64,000 bases of DNA from Nonomuraea turkmeniaca. GTDB lineage: Bacteria; Actinomycetota; Actinomycetes; Streptosporangiales; Streptosporangiaceae. Location of the stretch: assembly GCF_005889735.1 (NCBI RefSeq), contig NZ_VCKY01000005.1:1-64000 (forward strand), in the 5' to 3' direction. The notes below the pieces were generated by a model. The model was not told the origin of the DNA and did no database searches. It was given only the letters and a program-made list of their open reading frames with translations. Numbering within the stretch: the first letter of the stretch is position 1; each line of letters begins with the position of its first letter. The position numbers and the translations under genes are program-made. Of this stretch, positions 34,153 through 41,817 are shown piece by piece.

Positions 34153-34183
34153 TTGACCTGGAGTGCGCTCAAGCTTCTAGCGT
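34153..34183 (+). promoter_or_regulatory. MerR-type promoter (19-bp spacer) for the aldo/keto reductase
   Basis: TTGACC (34153-34158) and TAGCGT (34178-34183) are separated by 19 bp, the overlong spacer diagnostic of MerR-activated promoters. The spacer holds an inverted repeat CTTGA...TCAAG (34152-34156 with 34168-34172). The aldo/keto reductase starts 49 bp further on. The MerR regulator itself is not adjacent. Confidence 0.65.
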
Positions 34184-34231
34184 CGAGGGCATGCCGGAAA
34201 GTGCTTCGAGAGCCGACGAAGGGGATGTCAC

Positions 34232-35239
34232 GTGAAGACCGTGCAGCTTGGCCGTACCGGCGAACAGATCAGCCAGCTCGCCCTCGGTTGCATGATCATG
34301 GGTACCGTCACGCCGGAGGACGAGGCCGTCACGATGCTGGACCGGTACGTCGAGGCCGGCGGCAACTTCCTGGACACCGCCGACTGCTACTGCTGGTGGG
34401 AGCACCGGGGCAGTTACGGCGGCCAGAGCGAGGAGCTGATCGGCCGCTGGCTGGCCAGGACCGGCCGGCGCGAGGAGGTGTTCCTGGCCACCAAGGGCAG
34501 CGCCGTCCCTCGCGACCTGGACGCGGTCTGGGTCGACGATCAGCCGGACTGGGGTGTCGCGTACCGGACGTTCGTCGGGGCCGGGGCGAAGACGTTGCGC
34601 GATGCGATCGACGGCAGCCTGCGCCGGCTCGGCACCGACCATGTCGACCTGTACTACGTGCACGTCGACGATCGGGCCACGCCCCTGGAGGAGACGCTGG
34701 AGGCGCTCGCCGGCATCGTCCAGGCCGGCAAGGCCCGCTACATCGGCTGGTCCAACGTGCGCACGTGGCGGCTGGAGCGCATCCGCCAGTTGTGCGCCCA
34801 GCACGGCTGGCCCGCGCCGGTCGCGCTCCAGCAGCAGCACTCCTACCTGCGGCGCCGCGCCGGGCTCCGGAACGTCTCCATCGTGGACGACGAGCAGCTG
34901 GACTACCTGCAGACGCACGACGACCTGACCCTCGTCGCGTACTCCCCGATCCTCAAGGGCATCTACGACGACCCGGTCAAGCGCGAGGGCCACTGGGCGA
35001 TGGACTCGTACCAGGGGCCGGACGCCGACGCCCGGCTGGCCGCGGTCGCCGAGGTGGCCGCCGAGGCCGGCGTGACCCCGAACGCGCTGGTCCTCGCCTG
35101 GCTGCTGCACCAGACCGCACCGACGATCGTGCCGCTGATCGGGCCGCGCACTCTCCAGCAGTACGAGGCGGCCCTGCCGGCACTCGACGTCAAGCTCACC
35201 GACGAACAGCTCGCCCGGCTGGACACGGCCGGCGCCTGA
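34232..35239 (+). CDS. Aldo/keto reductase
   Basis: A 335-residue TIM-barrel oxidoreductase. The catalytic tetrad positions are visible: Asp and Tyr in NFLDTADCYCWWEHRGSYGG, Lys in VFLATKGSA, and His in DLYYVHVDDRATPLEETLE. The NADPH site shows QLCAQHGWPAPVALQQQHSY and IGPRTLQQYEAAL. It probably reduces aldehydes or ketones with NADPH, or oxidises sugars. GTG 34232 has GAAGGGGA upstream. The MerR-like promoter suggests induction by an electrophile, oxidant or drug-like ligand. It ends at a very strong bidirectional terminator shared with the SPFH gene. Confidence 0.92.
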   Translation: MKTVQLGRTGEQISQLALGCMIMGTVTPEDEAVTMLDRYVEAGGNFLDTADCYCWWEHRGSYGGQSEELIGRWLARTGRREEVFLATKGSAVPRDLDAVWVDDQPDWGVAYRTFVGAGAKTLRDAIDGSLRRLGTDHVDLYYVHVDDRATPLEETLEALAGIVQAGKARYIGWSNVRTWRLERIRQLCAQHGWPAPVALQQQHSYLRRRAGLRNVSIVDDEQLDYLQTHDDLTLVAYSPILKGIYDDPVKREGHWAMDSYQGPDADARLAAVAEVAAEAGVTPNALVLAWLLHQTAPTIVPLIGPRTLQQYEAALPALDVKLTDEQLARLDTAGA

Positions 35240-35255
35240 CCGCGAACGATCCGCT

Positions 35256-35292
35256 GCGGTGGTTGTGCCGGCGGCGCCGGCACAACCACCGC
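35256..35292. terminator. Strong bidirectional terminator (17-bp stem)
   Basis: GCGGTGGTTGTGCCGGC (35256-35272) and GCCGGCACAACCACCGC (35276-35292) are perfect inverted copies with a 3-nt GGC loop, centred between the convergent aldo/keto reductase and SPFH genes. Confidence 0.9.
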
Positions 35293-35304
35293 GCGCCGAA
35301 GTGA

Positions 35305-36693
35305 TCAGGAATCCGGCCTGTCGCCGTCGATCGCCGAGCGCAACACTCCGACCACCACGGCGAGCTCCGCCAGCAGGCCCGACACGGTGGTCCGGTCGCT
35401 GCCGTTGATCGACACCATGCGCAACTCCTCCGGCTTGGGGAGCTGCGCCATGATCTCGGGCAGCAGACCGATCAGCTTGGCCTGCAGGCTGGCCGGTGTC
35501 TGCTGGTTGTCGATATCGGCCCGCATCCGCGCCCGCTCCACGTCGAGCAGCGCCCGCTCGTGGTCGGCCAGCGCCCGGGAGCGTGCCAGCTCCAGCTCGC
35601 CATCGAGCTCCAGGCGCTTGAGCTCCCGCTCCCGCTCGATCCTGAGCCTGCCGGTCTCGGCCTCCTCCGCGTGCCGTTCGCGCTCCATCCGCAGCGCGTG
35701 CCGGGTCGTCTCCGTCTCCAGCTCCGCCACCGCCCTGGAGTCGTCGTGCTTGCGCTGGGTACGCCGCAGCCGCTCAGCGACCTCGGTGTCGAACTGCCAC
35801 GCCTCGTTGCGGGCCCGCAGGCCGGCGAGCTCTCGCTCATACTCCAGGCGCTGAGTCTCCTTGAGCCGCTCGGCCGCCATCTCGCGCTGGGAGATCGCCT
35901 CTTCGGACTGCAGCTCGGCGAGCCGGGCGATCTGCCCTTGCTCGGCCCGGTAGGGCTTCTGCAAGTTCTCCCAGAGCCGCGACGAGCTGACGACCGCCTC
36001 CTTGATCTGGACGGTGACGATGCGCAGGCCGAGCCCTTGGTCGCCGTTGTCCTCGCCCTCGGCCACGGCGCGCAGCCGGGCCGTCAGCTCCTCGATGATG
36101 GGCTGCTTGTCGCTCAGCACGTCGCGGACGCCCATGGTCGCGACCTTGTCCTTGATGGCCGCCTCTGCCTGCTCCCGCAGCTGGATGTTGACCAGGCGCA
36201 TGGGGTCCTCAGGGTCGCCGAAGTCCAGTTTGCGGTAGGCGGTGGGGAAGGTTTGGATCCCCCACTGCACATATCCCTGCACCAAGACCCCTTGCAGCTC
36301 GCGGCAGATGCAGTATGCGTTGATCAGGATGGTCTGGGTGGCGCCCGGGACTACCAAGAATGAGTCCGTGGCGGGGTTGAAGCGGAAGGACACGCCCAGG
36401 CCGATGTGTAACGGCTTTTCGCGGCCGCGGCGCGTGTGCACGACGAAGGCGTTGGGTGGGACGAGCACGTTTTTCCAGCGCCAGAAGCCGGTGATCCGGA
36501 CGTCCACCGGGCCCGGCGTCGCCTTCTCGGGTTCCGGACCACCGAGGGCCCGCTCGCGCTTGACCAGCGGGCCCGCCATGGGCGCCGACTCGCCGACGGG
36601 GGCGCCGCGCCGCGCCCTGAGGTCGTCCTCGAGCACCGCCTGTTGTGCGACGACCTGCTCCAGATAGGCGTTGCCCTTGCCAGCGGTGCTCAT
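35305..36693 (-). CDS. Soluble SPFH/band-7 domain protein with long coiled coil
   Basis: A 462-residue protein. Residues about 60-255 form an SPFH (stomatin/prohibitin/flotillin) domain: NVLVPPNAFVVHTRRGREKP, VNIQLREQAEAAIKDKVATM and LGLRIVTVQIKEAVVSS. Residues about 255-405 are a charged, Glu/Arg-rich coiled coil (EAISQREMAAERLKETQRLE). The C-terminal 55 residues form a compact domain (MAQLPKPEELRMVSINGSDR). Unlike flotillins there is no N-terminal membrane segment or signal, so the protein should be cytoplasmic or peripherally attached. SPFH proteins build large ring or cage oligomers. ATG 36693 has GGAGGGG upstream. It stands alone; the biological role is unknown. Confidence 0.85.
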   Translation of the reverse strand: MSTAGKGNAYLEQVVAQQAVLEDDLRARRGAPVGESAPMAGPLVKRERALGGPEPEKATPGPVDVRITGFWRWKNVLVPPNAFVVHTRRGREKPLHIGLGVSFRFNPATDSFLVVPGATQTILINAYCICRELQGVLVQGYVQWGIQTFPTAYRKLDFGDPEDPMRLVNIQLREQAEAAIKDKVATMGVRDVLSDKQPIIEELTARLRAVAEGEDNGDQGLGLRIVTVQIKEAVVSSSRLWENLQKPYRAEQGQIARLAELQSEEAISQREMAAERLKETQRLEYERELAGLRARNEAWQFDTEVAERLRRTQRKHDDSRAVAELETETTRHALRMERERHAEEAETGRLRIERERELKRLELDGELELARSRALADHERALLDVERARMRADIDNQQTPASLQAKLIGLLPEIMAQLPKPEELRMVSINGSDRTTVSGLLAELAVVVGVLRSAIDGDRPDS

Positions 36694-36907
36694 CGTCCCC
36701 TCCGCCCCACCTCGCGATTGCCGATGAGTCTCGCCTACGCCGACGGATCATCGCAAGCAATATGCGCCCCTGGCGATCGATCCGGCGCACCGGCCTCCAG
36801 CTCGGTGTGCGCGCACGCTCCGCTGCGTGAAGCTGATCGCGCAGTGGGGGGCGCATGCGGTCCGCCAGTGCGGGTAATGACCGCCCACCGATGGAAGGGT
36901 GGGTGGC

Positions 36908-38554
36908 ATGGGATTGTGGATGGGGCTGAAGGGCCGGTTCGGGCGGCAGGGGCGGCGGTTGCGCGCCACAGCCCGGCAGCGCTTCGGCTGGCGGAAGCTG
37001 CGGCCGGGCCAGCAGGAGGCGATGCAGCACTTACTCAGCGGGCGTGACGTGCTGCTCGTCATGCCGACCGGGGGCGGCAAGTCGGCGGTCTACCAGGTTC
37101 CCACCCTGCTGCTCGACGGACCCACCATCGTCGTCTCGCCGCTCATCGCGCTCCAGCGTGACCAGGTGACCGGTCTGCTCAAGGCCGGCGCGGGCGGCGC
37201 CGTGGCGGTGAACTCGACCTCCTCCGTGGCGGCCGGGCTGGAGAAGGTGACGGCCGGAGACGCGGCGTTCGTGTTCCTGTCCCCGGAACAGCTCGCCAAG
37301 CCCGACGTCGTCGAACGGCTCGCGCAGGCCGGGCCGTCGCTGATCGCGATCGACGAGGCCCACTGCGTCTCGTCGTGGGGGCACGACTTCCGCCCCGACT
37401 ATCAGCGGCTCGGGAAGGTCATCGAGCGTCTGGGGCATCCGCCGGTGGTGGCGATGACCGCCACCGCCGCGCCGAACGTCCGCGAGGAGATCGTCCGCTC
37501 GCTCGGACTGGACGGCCCGGTGGAGATCGTCAGGGGGTTCGACCGGCCGAACATCTCGCTGGAGGTCCGGCGGTTCGTCCGCGCGGAGGACAAGAGCGAG
37601 GCGCTGGTCGAGGACGCCGCCTCCCGCGAGGGCCTCGGCCTGGTCTACGTCGCCACCCGCAGAGAGACCGAGGAGTACGCGGCGGCGCTGGCCGGCAGGG
37701 GCCGCCGGGCCGAGCCCTACCACGGGGGCATGCGGACCGCCGAACGCACCCGCGTACACGAGCTGTTCACCAAGGGCGACGTGGACACCGTCGTCGCGAC
37801 CTCGGCGTTCGGGATGGGCATCGACCGGCCGGACGTGCGCTACGTGCTGCACGCCGACCCGCCGGAGTCGCCCGACGCCTACTACCAGGAGATCGGCAGG
37901 GCGGGCCGGGACGGCGCGCCGGCCTCGGCGGTGCTGTTCTACCGGCAGGAGGATCTGGGCCTGCGCCGGTTCTTCCTCGGCGGCCGGGCCGACGGTGAGG
38001 CGCTGCTGCGCGTGGCGACGCTGGCGCGCGAGCACGCCGGCACGGTGCCCGCGGCCGAGCTGGCCGCGCTGCTCAAAGTGAGCACGTCCCACCTCACCAG
38101 ACTCGTCAACCTGCTGGAACGGGCCGGCGCGCTCTCCGTGACCGACACCGGCGACCTGCGGTACGCCTCCGGCACGCTGACGCCTGAGCAGGCCGCCGCG
38201 CGCGCGATCGAGCTGGACAAGGCGCGGCACCGCGTCGACGACTCGCGCATCGACATGATGCGCGGCTACGCGGAGACCCGGGGTTGCCGCCGCCGGTTCC
38301 TGCTCGAATACTTCGGCGAGCCGTACGCCGGGACGTGCGGCTCGTGCGACACCTGCGAGAACGGTGAGGCGTCCGAGCGCGTGCCCGACCCCGGCAAAGA
38401 AGGGTTCCCCGTGCAGGCGAAGGTGACGCACAAGAAGTGGGGTCCGGGGACGGTCATGAGCCGCGAGCATGACCGGATCACCGTGCTGTTCGACTCGGTC
38501 GGCTACAAGACCCTGTCGCTGGCCGCGGTGGAGGACGTCCTCCGCCGGGCGTAG
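36908..38554 (+). CDS. recQ: RecQ-family ATP-dependent DNA helicase
   Basis: A 548-residue superfamily 2 helicase. Visible in order: motif 0 FGWRKLRPGQQEAM, Walker A LLVMPTGGGKSAVYQVP, DEAH box LIAIDEAHCVSSWGHDFRPD, motif III AMTATAAPNVREEI, GFDRPNISLEVRRF, motif V VVATSAFGMGIDRPDVRYVL and motif VI YYQEIGRAGRDGAPA. The RQC zinc site is CRRRFLLEYFGEP with CGSCDTC. It lacks an HRDC domain. Instead the C-terminus (KVTHKKWGPGTVMSREHDRI) looks like the small Tudor-like beta domain seen at the end of UvrD/PcrA helicases. It should unwind DNA 3' to 5' in repair. ATG 36908, with GGAAGGG in front, was preferred to GTG 36899. Confidence 0.92.
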   Translation: MGLWMGLKGRFGRQGRRLRATARQRFGWRKLRPGQQEAMQHLLSGRDVLLVMPTGGGKSAVYQVPTLLLDGPTIVVSPLIALQRDQVTGLLKAGAGGAVAVNSTSSVAAGLEKVTAGDAAFVFLSPEQLAKPDVVERLAQAGPSLIAIDEAHCVSSWGHDFRPDYQRLGKVIERLGHPPVVAMTATAAPNVREEIVRSLGLDGPVEIVRGFDRPNISLEVRRFVRAEDKSEALVEDAASREGLGLVYVATRRETEEYAAALAGRGRRAEPYHGGMRTAERTRVHELFTKGDVDTVVATSAFGMGIDRPDVRYVLHADPPESPDAYYQEIGRAGRDGAPASAVLFYRQEDLGLRRFFLGGRADGEALLRVATLAREHAGTVPAAELAALLKVSTSHLTRLVNLLERAGALSVTDTGDLRYASGTLTPEQAAARAIELDKARHRVDDSRIDMMRGYAETRGCRRRFLLEYFGEPYAGTCGSCDTCENGEASERVPDPGKEGFPVQAKVTHKKWGPGTVMSREHDRITVLFDSVGYKTLSLAAVEDVLRRA

Positions 38555-38668
38555 GCAACGGGCGGTGGCTCCCTTCTCGGAAGGCGTCGTCGCTCCCAGC
38601 AGTGTCGCGCCGAGGTTGCACTTTCCGGCGAAACTCACTCTTGTAAGCCCGGTGGTAAGTTCCCGAGC

Positions 38669-41611
38669 GTGAGCCCGTTGTTCCGTGTTCTCGGGCCCTT
38701 ACAGGCCGACGTCGAAGGGATGCCGCTGGCGCTGGGCCCGCCTCAGGCGCGCGCCGTGCTGGCACTCCTTCTGCTCCGGCCGCGCGACGTGATCTCGATG
38801 CAGAGACTCGCAGACCAGCTGTGGGAGGGCCGGCCCCCGCCGTCGGCGCGGGTCCAGCTGCAAGGGCTGCTCTCCGACCTGCGCCGCAGGCTCGGGAAGG
38901 GGCTGATCGTGACCCGGGCGCCCGGTTATCTGCTGGACATCCCACCCGGCTCCGTGGACCTGGACCTGTTCCGGCAACATGTCGCCGAAGCCCGGCGGCT
39001 GATCGGCGACGGACACACCGCGGCGGGCGCGGCCAGATTGCGGGCCGGACTCGGCCTGTGGCGCGGGGAGCCGTTCGCCGACATCCAGGTCTCGGCCGTG
39101 CGCGAGGCCGCCGGCCAGCTCGCCGAGCTGCGGCTGGCCGCGATCGAGGATCGTGCCGACGCGGACCTGAGACTTGGCGGCTCGCCCGAACTGCTCGAAG
39201 AGCTCGGCGATCTCATCGCGAGACATCCTCTTCGCGAGCGGCTGCGCGGCCACCTGATGACCGCGCTGGCGCGCTCCGGGCGGGTGCCGGAGGCGCTGGA
39301 GATTTACCACGAGGGCCGCAAGCTGCTCTTCGATGAGCTCGGGGTGCAACCATCCGCGGCGCTGCGCGCCGTACACGCCGGGATTCTGCGTGCCGAGCCG
39401 GGGCTGTCCCCGTCGGCGGCCCGGCCGCGACGGTCACCGGTACCGAACACGCTGCCACCTGACGTCTCCGTCTTCGTCGGACGGGAGGCGCAGTCGCGAG
39501 AGCTGATCGAGCTGCTCACCACCGCCCGTTCCCGGCCCGTGCCGCTGGTGATCGCGGTAACCGGGGCCGGAGGTGTGGGTAAGTCGGCCTTCGTGGTGCA
39601 CCTCGCAACCCAGATCCGCGACGCCTACCCGGACGGGCAGCTCTATCTGCACCTGCAGGGAACTCGCTCTCGTCCCGTCAGCCCGGCGACCGCGCTGGCC
39701 CGCCTGCTGCGCGCACTGGGCGTGCCGGTGGACGCCGTCCCGCCGGACCTCGACGAGCGGACCGAGCTCTACCGGAACCTGGCCGGCGGCCGTTCGCTGC
39801 TGCTGGTGCTGGATGACGTCGCCGACGAGAGCCAGCTGCGCCCGCTGCTCCCGGCTGATCCCCGCTGTGCCGTTCTCGTGACCAGCCGTCGCCGGCTGGC
39901 GGGCATCGACCACGTACGGCCGGCGCCGCTGGACCTGCTCGACGAGCGGGAGAGCATCGACCTCCTGCGTGGTGTGCTCGGAGACGCCAGAGTCGCGGCC
40001 GAGCCCGAGGCCGCAGGCGAGCTGGCCGCATACTGCGGAGGGCTGCCGCTCGCGTTACGCATCGCCGCCGCCCGGCTGAGACACCGCCCGGAGATGACGC
40101 TCGAGGACCTGGCCGTCCGGCTCGGCCGCGACCGGCTGGACTGGCTGGAGGTCGGTGACGTCGCGGTACGCGCCAGCATCGCGCTCAGCTACAGCCAGCT
40201 CGACGGGCAGCGCCGGCGGCTGTTCCGCCGGCTCGGGCTGCCCGCCATGGCCGAGTTCGAGGGCTGGACGGCCGCGGCGCTGCTGGACACCGACCTGGCG
40301 TCGGCCGAACGACTGCTCGACGAACTCGTCGCGGTCCATCTGGTGGAGCCCGCGCACCGGGGCGTCACGGGCCCTCGTTACCAGCTGCACGATCTCATCC
40401 ACCTCGCGGCCGGCGAGCTGGCCGCCGAGGAGGAGCCGTCCGGCGAACGGCGGGCCGCGTTGGGCAGGGTGCTGCACGGCTGGCACGACCTGGCCGCGGT
40501 CGCCGACGGACGGCTTCCGCACTGGTACGACCTCGACCCGGCGCCGGCCCCGGGATGGCAGGTTCCGGCGGCGATCCGCACCGCCGTGGAGGCCAACGCG
40601 CCGGCCTGGTTCGATGAGGAGGCGTACCTGCTGGGCAGTGTCGTGCGGCAGGCGGCCGACGAGGGATTCCCGCAGGTGGCATGGCCGCTGGCACAGCGGG
40701 TCTCCGCCTACTTCGACATCCGAGGCAGGTACGACGAATGGTTCGACGTCCTGCGGGACGGTCTACGGGCCGCCGAGCAGGCAGGGGACCGCCCGGGCAG
40801 TGCGTGCATGCTCGGGCTGCTCGCCGATGTGGAGAGCAGCAGGGACAGGTACGACGTCGCCCTGGCCAACGCCGAGCGAGCCCTGGAGGCGTACGGCAAG
40901 CTGCCACCCGGCGAGGTGCCGGTGTTCGACGACGAGGACCGCACCGGCGATCCCGAAGTGGCCCGGCGGACCAGGGCACTCGAGGAGGCGCGCCGGAGCG
41001 GCGACCCGATGGCGGTGGGCTGGGCCATATACGACCTGATCTTCGCCCGGCGCAACGCCGGCCTGAGCGGCGGCTATCTGCCGTTGTTCGAGGAGGCCAG
41101 AGGGGCTTTCGCCGCGTGCGGCGCCGGCATGTCCGAGTTGTGGACGGTGAAGAACCTCGGGTTGAGCTACTTCAAACGGCGCCGGCTCCACGATGCCGCG
41201 GAGTGCATCGCCCAGGCCCGCGCGATCATACGGAGATTCCAGCTGGGTGAGCACACCCTGGCCGGCAGCGACATCGCGCTCGTGTACGCCGCCAACAGCA
41301 GATTCGACGAGGCCGAGCGGCTGGCGCGCGCCGAGCTGGAGCAGGCGCGTACCCAGGACAATCCGTGGACCGTCGCGAGAGCGCTGTCCACGATCGGCCG
41401 GCTGGCCCACGACCGCGGGGACCATCAGGCCGCTATGGCCTCCTACCTGGAGGCGCTCGCCGTCTGGCGGCAGCTGAATGTCCCGTCGAGGATCGTCGCC
41501 ACCACGCGCGCCCTGGCCGTCGTCAGCGACGACCTCGGAGATGCCGAGGCCGCCGAGCTCTACCGAGCTGAAGAGGGCCGCGCGATCGCAGGCGCTCCAC
41601 CCACTGCTTAG
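38669..41611 (+). CDS. AfsR/SARP-family regulator with NB-ARC ATPase and TPR domains (copy 1)
   Basis: A 980-residue regulator with the AfsR layout. Residues 1-95 are an OmpR-like winged helix (FRVLGPLQADVEGMPLALGP, then SARVQLQGLLSDLRRRLG). The BTAD domain runs to about 240 (FRQHVAEARRLIGDG, LRLAAIEDRADADLRLGG). The NB-ARC switch ATPase follows: Walker A VTGAGGVGKSAFVVH near residue 300, Walker B RSLLLVLDDVADES near 375, and GLPLALRIAAARLRHRP. The C-terminal 380 residues are helical TPR-type repeats. Such proteins activate antibiotic or exoenzyme genes after phosphorylation or ligand binding. The start GTG 38669 has a weak ribosome binding site. A full-length paralogue follows, 206 bp downstream. 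No biosynthetic cluster is in the window, so the target genes are unknown. Confidence 0.9.
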   Translation: MSPLFRVLGPLQADVEGMPLALGPPQARAVLALLLLRPRDVISMQRLADQLWEGRPPPSARVQLQGLLSDLRRRLGKGLIVTRAPGYLLDIPPGSVDLDLFRQHVAEARRLIGDGHTAAGAARLRAGLGLWRGEPFADIQVSAVREAAGQLAELRLAAIEDRADADLRLGGSPELLEELGDLIARHPLRERLRGHLMTALARSGRVPEALEIYHEGRKLLFDELGVQPSAALRAVHAGILRAEPGLSPSAARPRRSPVPNTLPPDVSVFVGREAQSRELIELLTTARSRPVPLVIAVTGAGGVGKSAFVVHLATQIRDAYPDGQLYLHLQGTRSRPVSPATALARLLRALGVPVDAVPPDLDERTELYRNLAGGRSLLLVLDDVADESQLRPLLPADPRCAVLVTSRRRLAGIDHVRPAPLDLLDERESIDLLRGVLGDARVAAEPEAAGELAAYCGGLPLALRIAAARLRHRPEMTLEDLAVRLGRDRLDWLEVGDVAVRASIALSYSQLDGQRRRLFRRLGLPAMAEFEGWTAAALLDTDLASAERLLDELVAVHLVEPAHRGVTGPRYQLHDLIHLAAGELAAEEEPSGERRAALGRVLHGWHDLAAVADGRLPHWYDLDPAPAPGWQVPAAIRTAVEANAPAWFDEEAYLLGSVVRQAADEGFPQVAWPLAQRVSAYFDIRGRYDEWFDVLRDGLRAAEQAGDRPGSACMLGLLADVESSRDRYDVALANAERALEAYGKLPPGEVPVFDDEDRTGDPEVARRTRALEEARRSGDPMAVGWAIYDLIFARRNAGLSGGYLPLFEEARGAFAACGAGMSELWTVKNLGLSYFKRRRLHDAAECIAQARAIIRRFQLGEHTLAGSDIALVYAANSRFDEAERLARAELEQARTQDNPWTVARALSTIGRLAHDRGDHQAAMASYLEALAVWRQLNVPSRIVATTRALAVVSDDLGDAEAAELYRAEEGRAIAGAPPTA

Positions 41612-41817
41612 CGGATCGACAGGCACGCCCAACCGGCCGGGGCTCGTGCACGCTCCGTTCTTCTGACTGACGCTTGTCATGGCCGCGAGCCGCCATCATG
41701 ATGACGGCGTGTCGCCCGGGGGCCGCGACGCGGATCTCCGTTCAGCAGGGAAACGCGGCGAAGCCGTGACATCCGCGGGGTCCGGGCATCGGTTCGCAAG
41801 CTCTGGAGGGATCTGTC

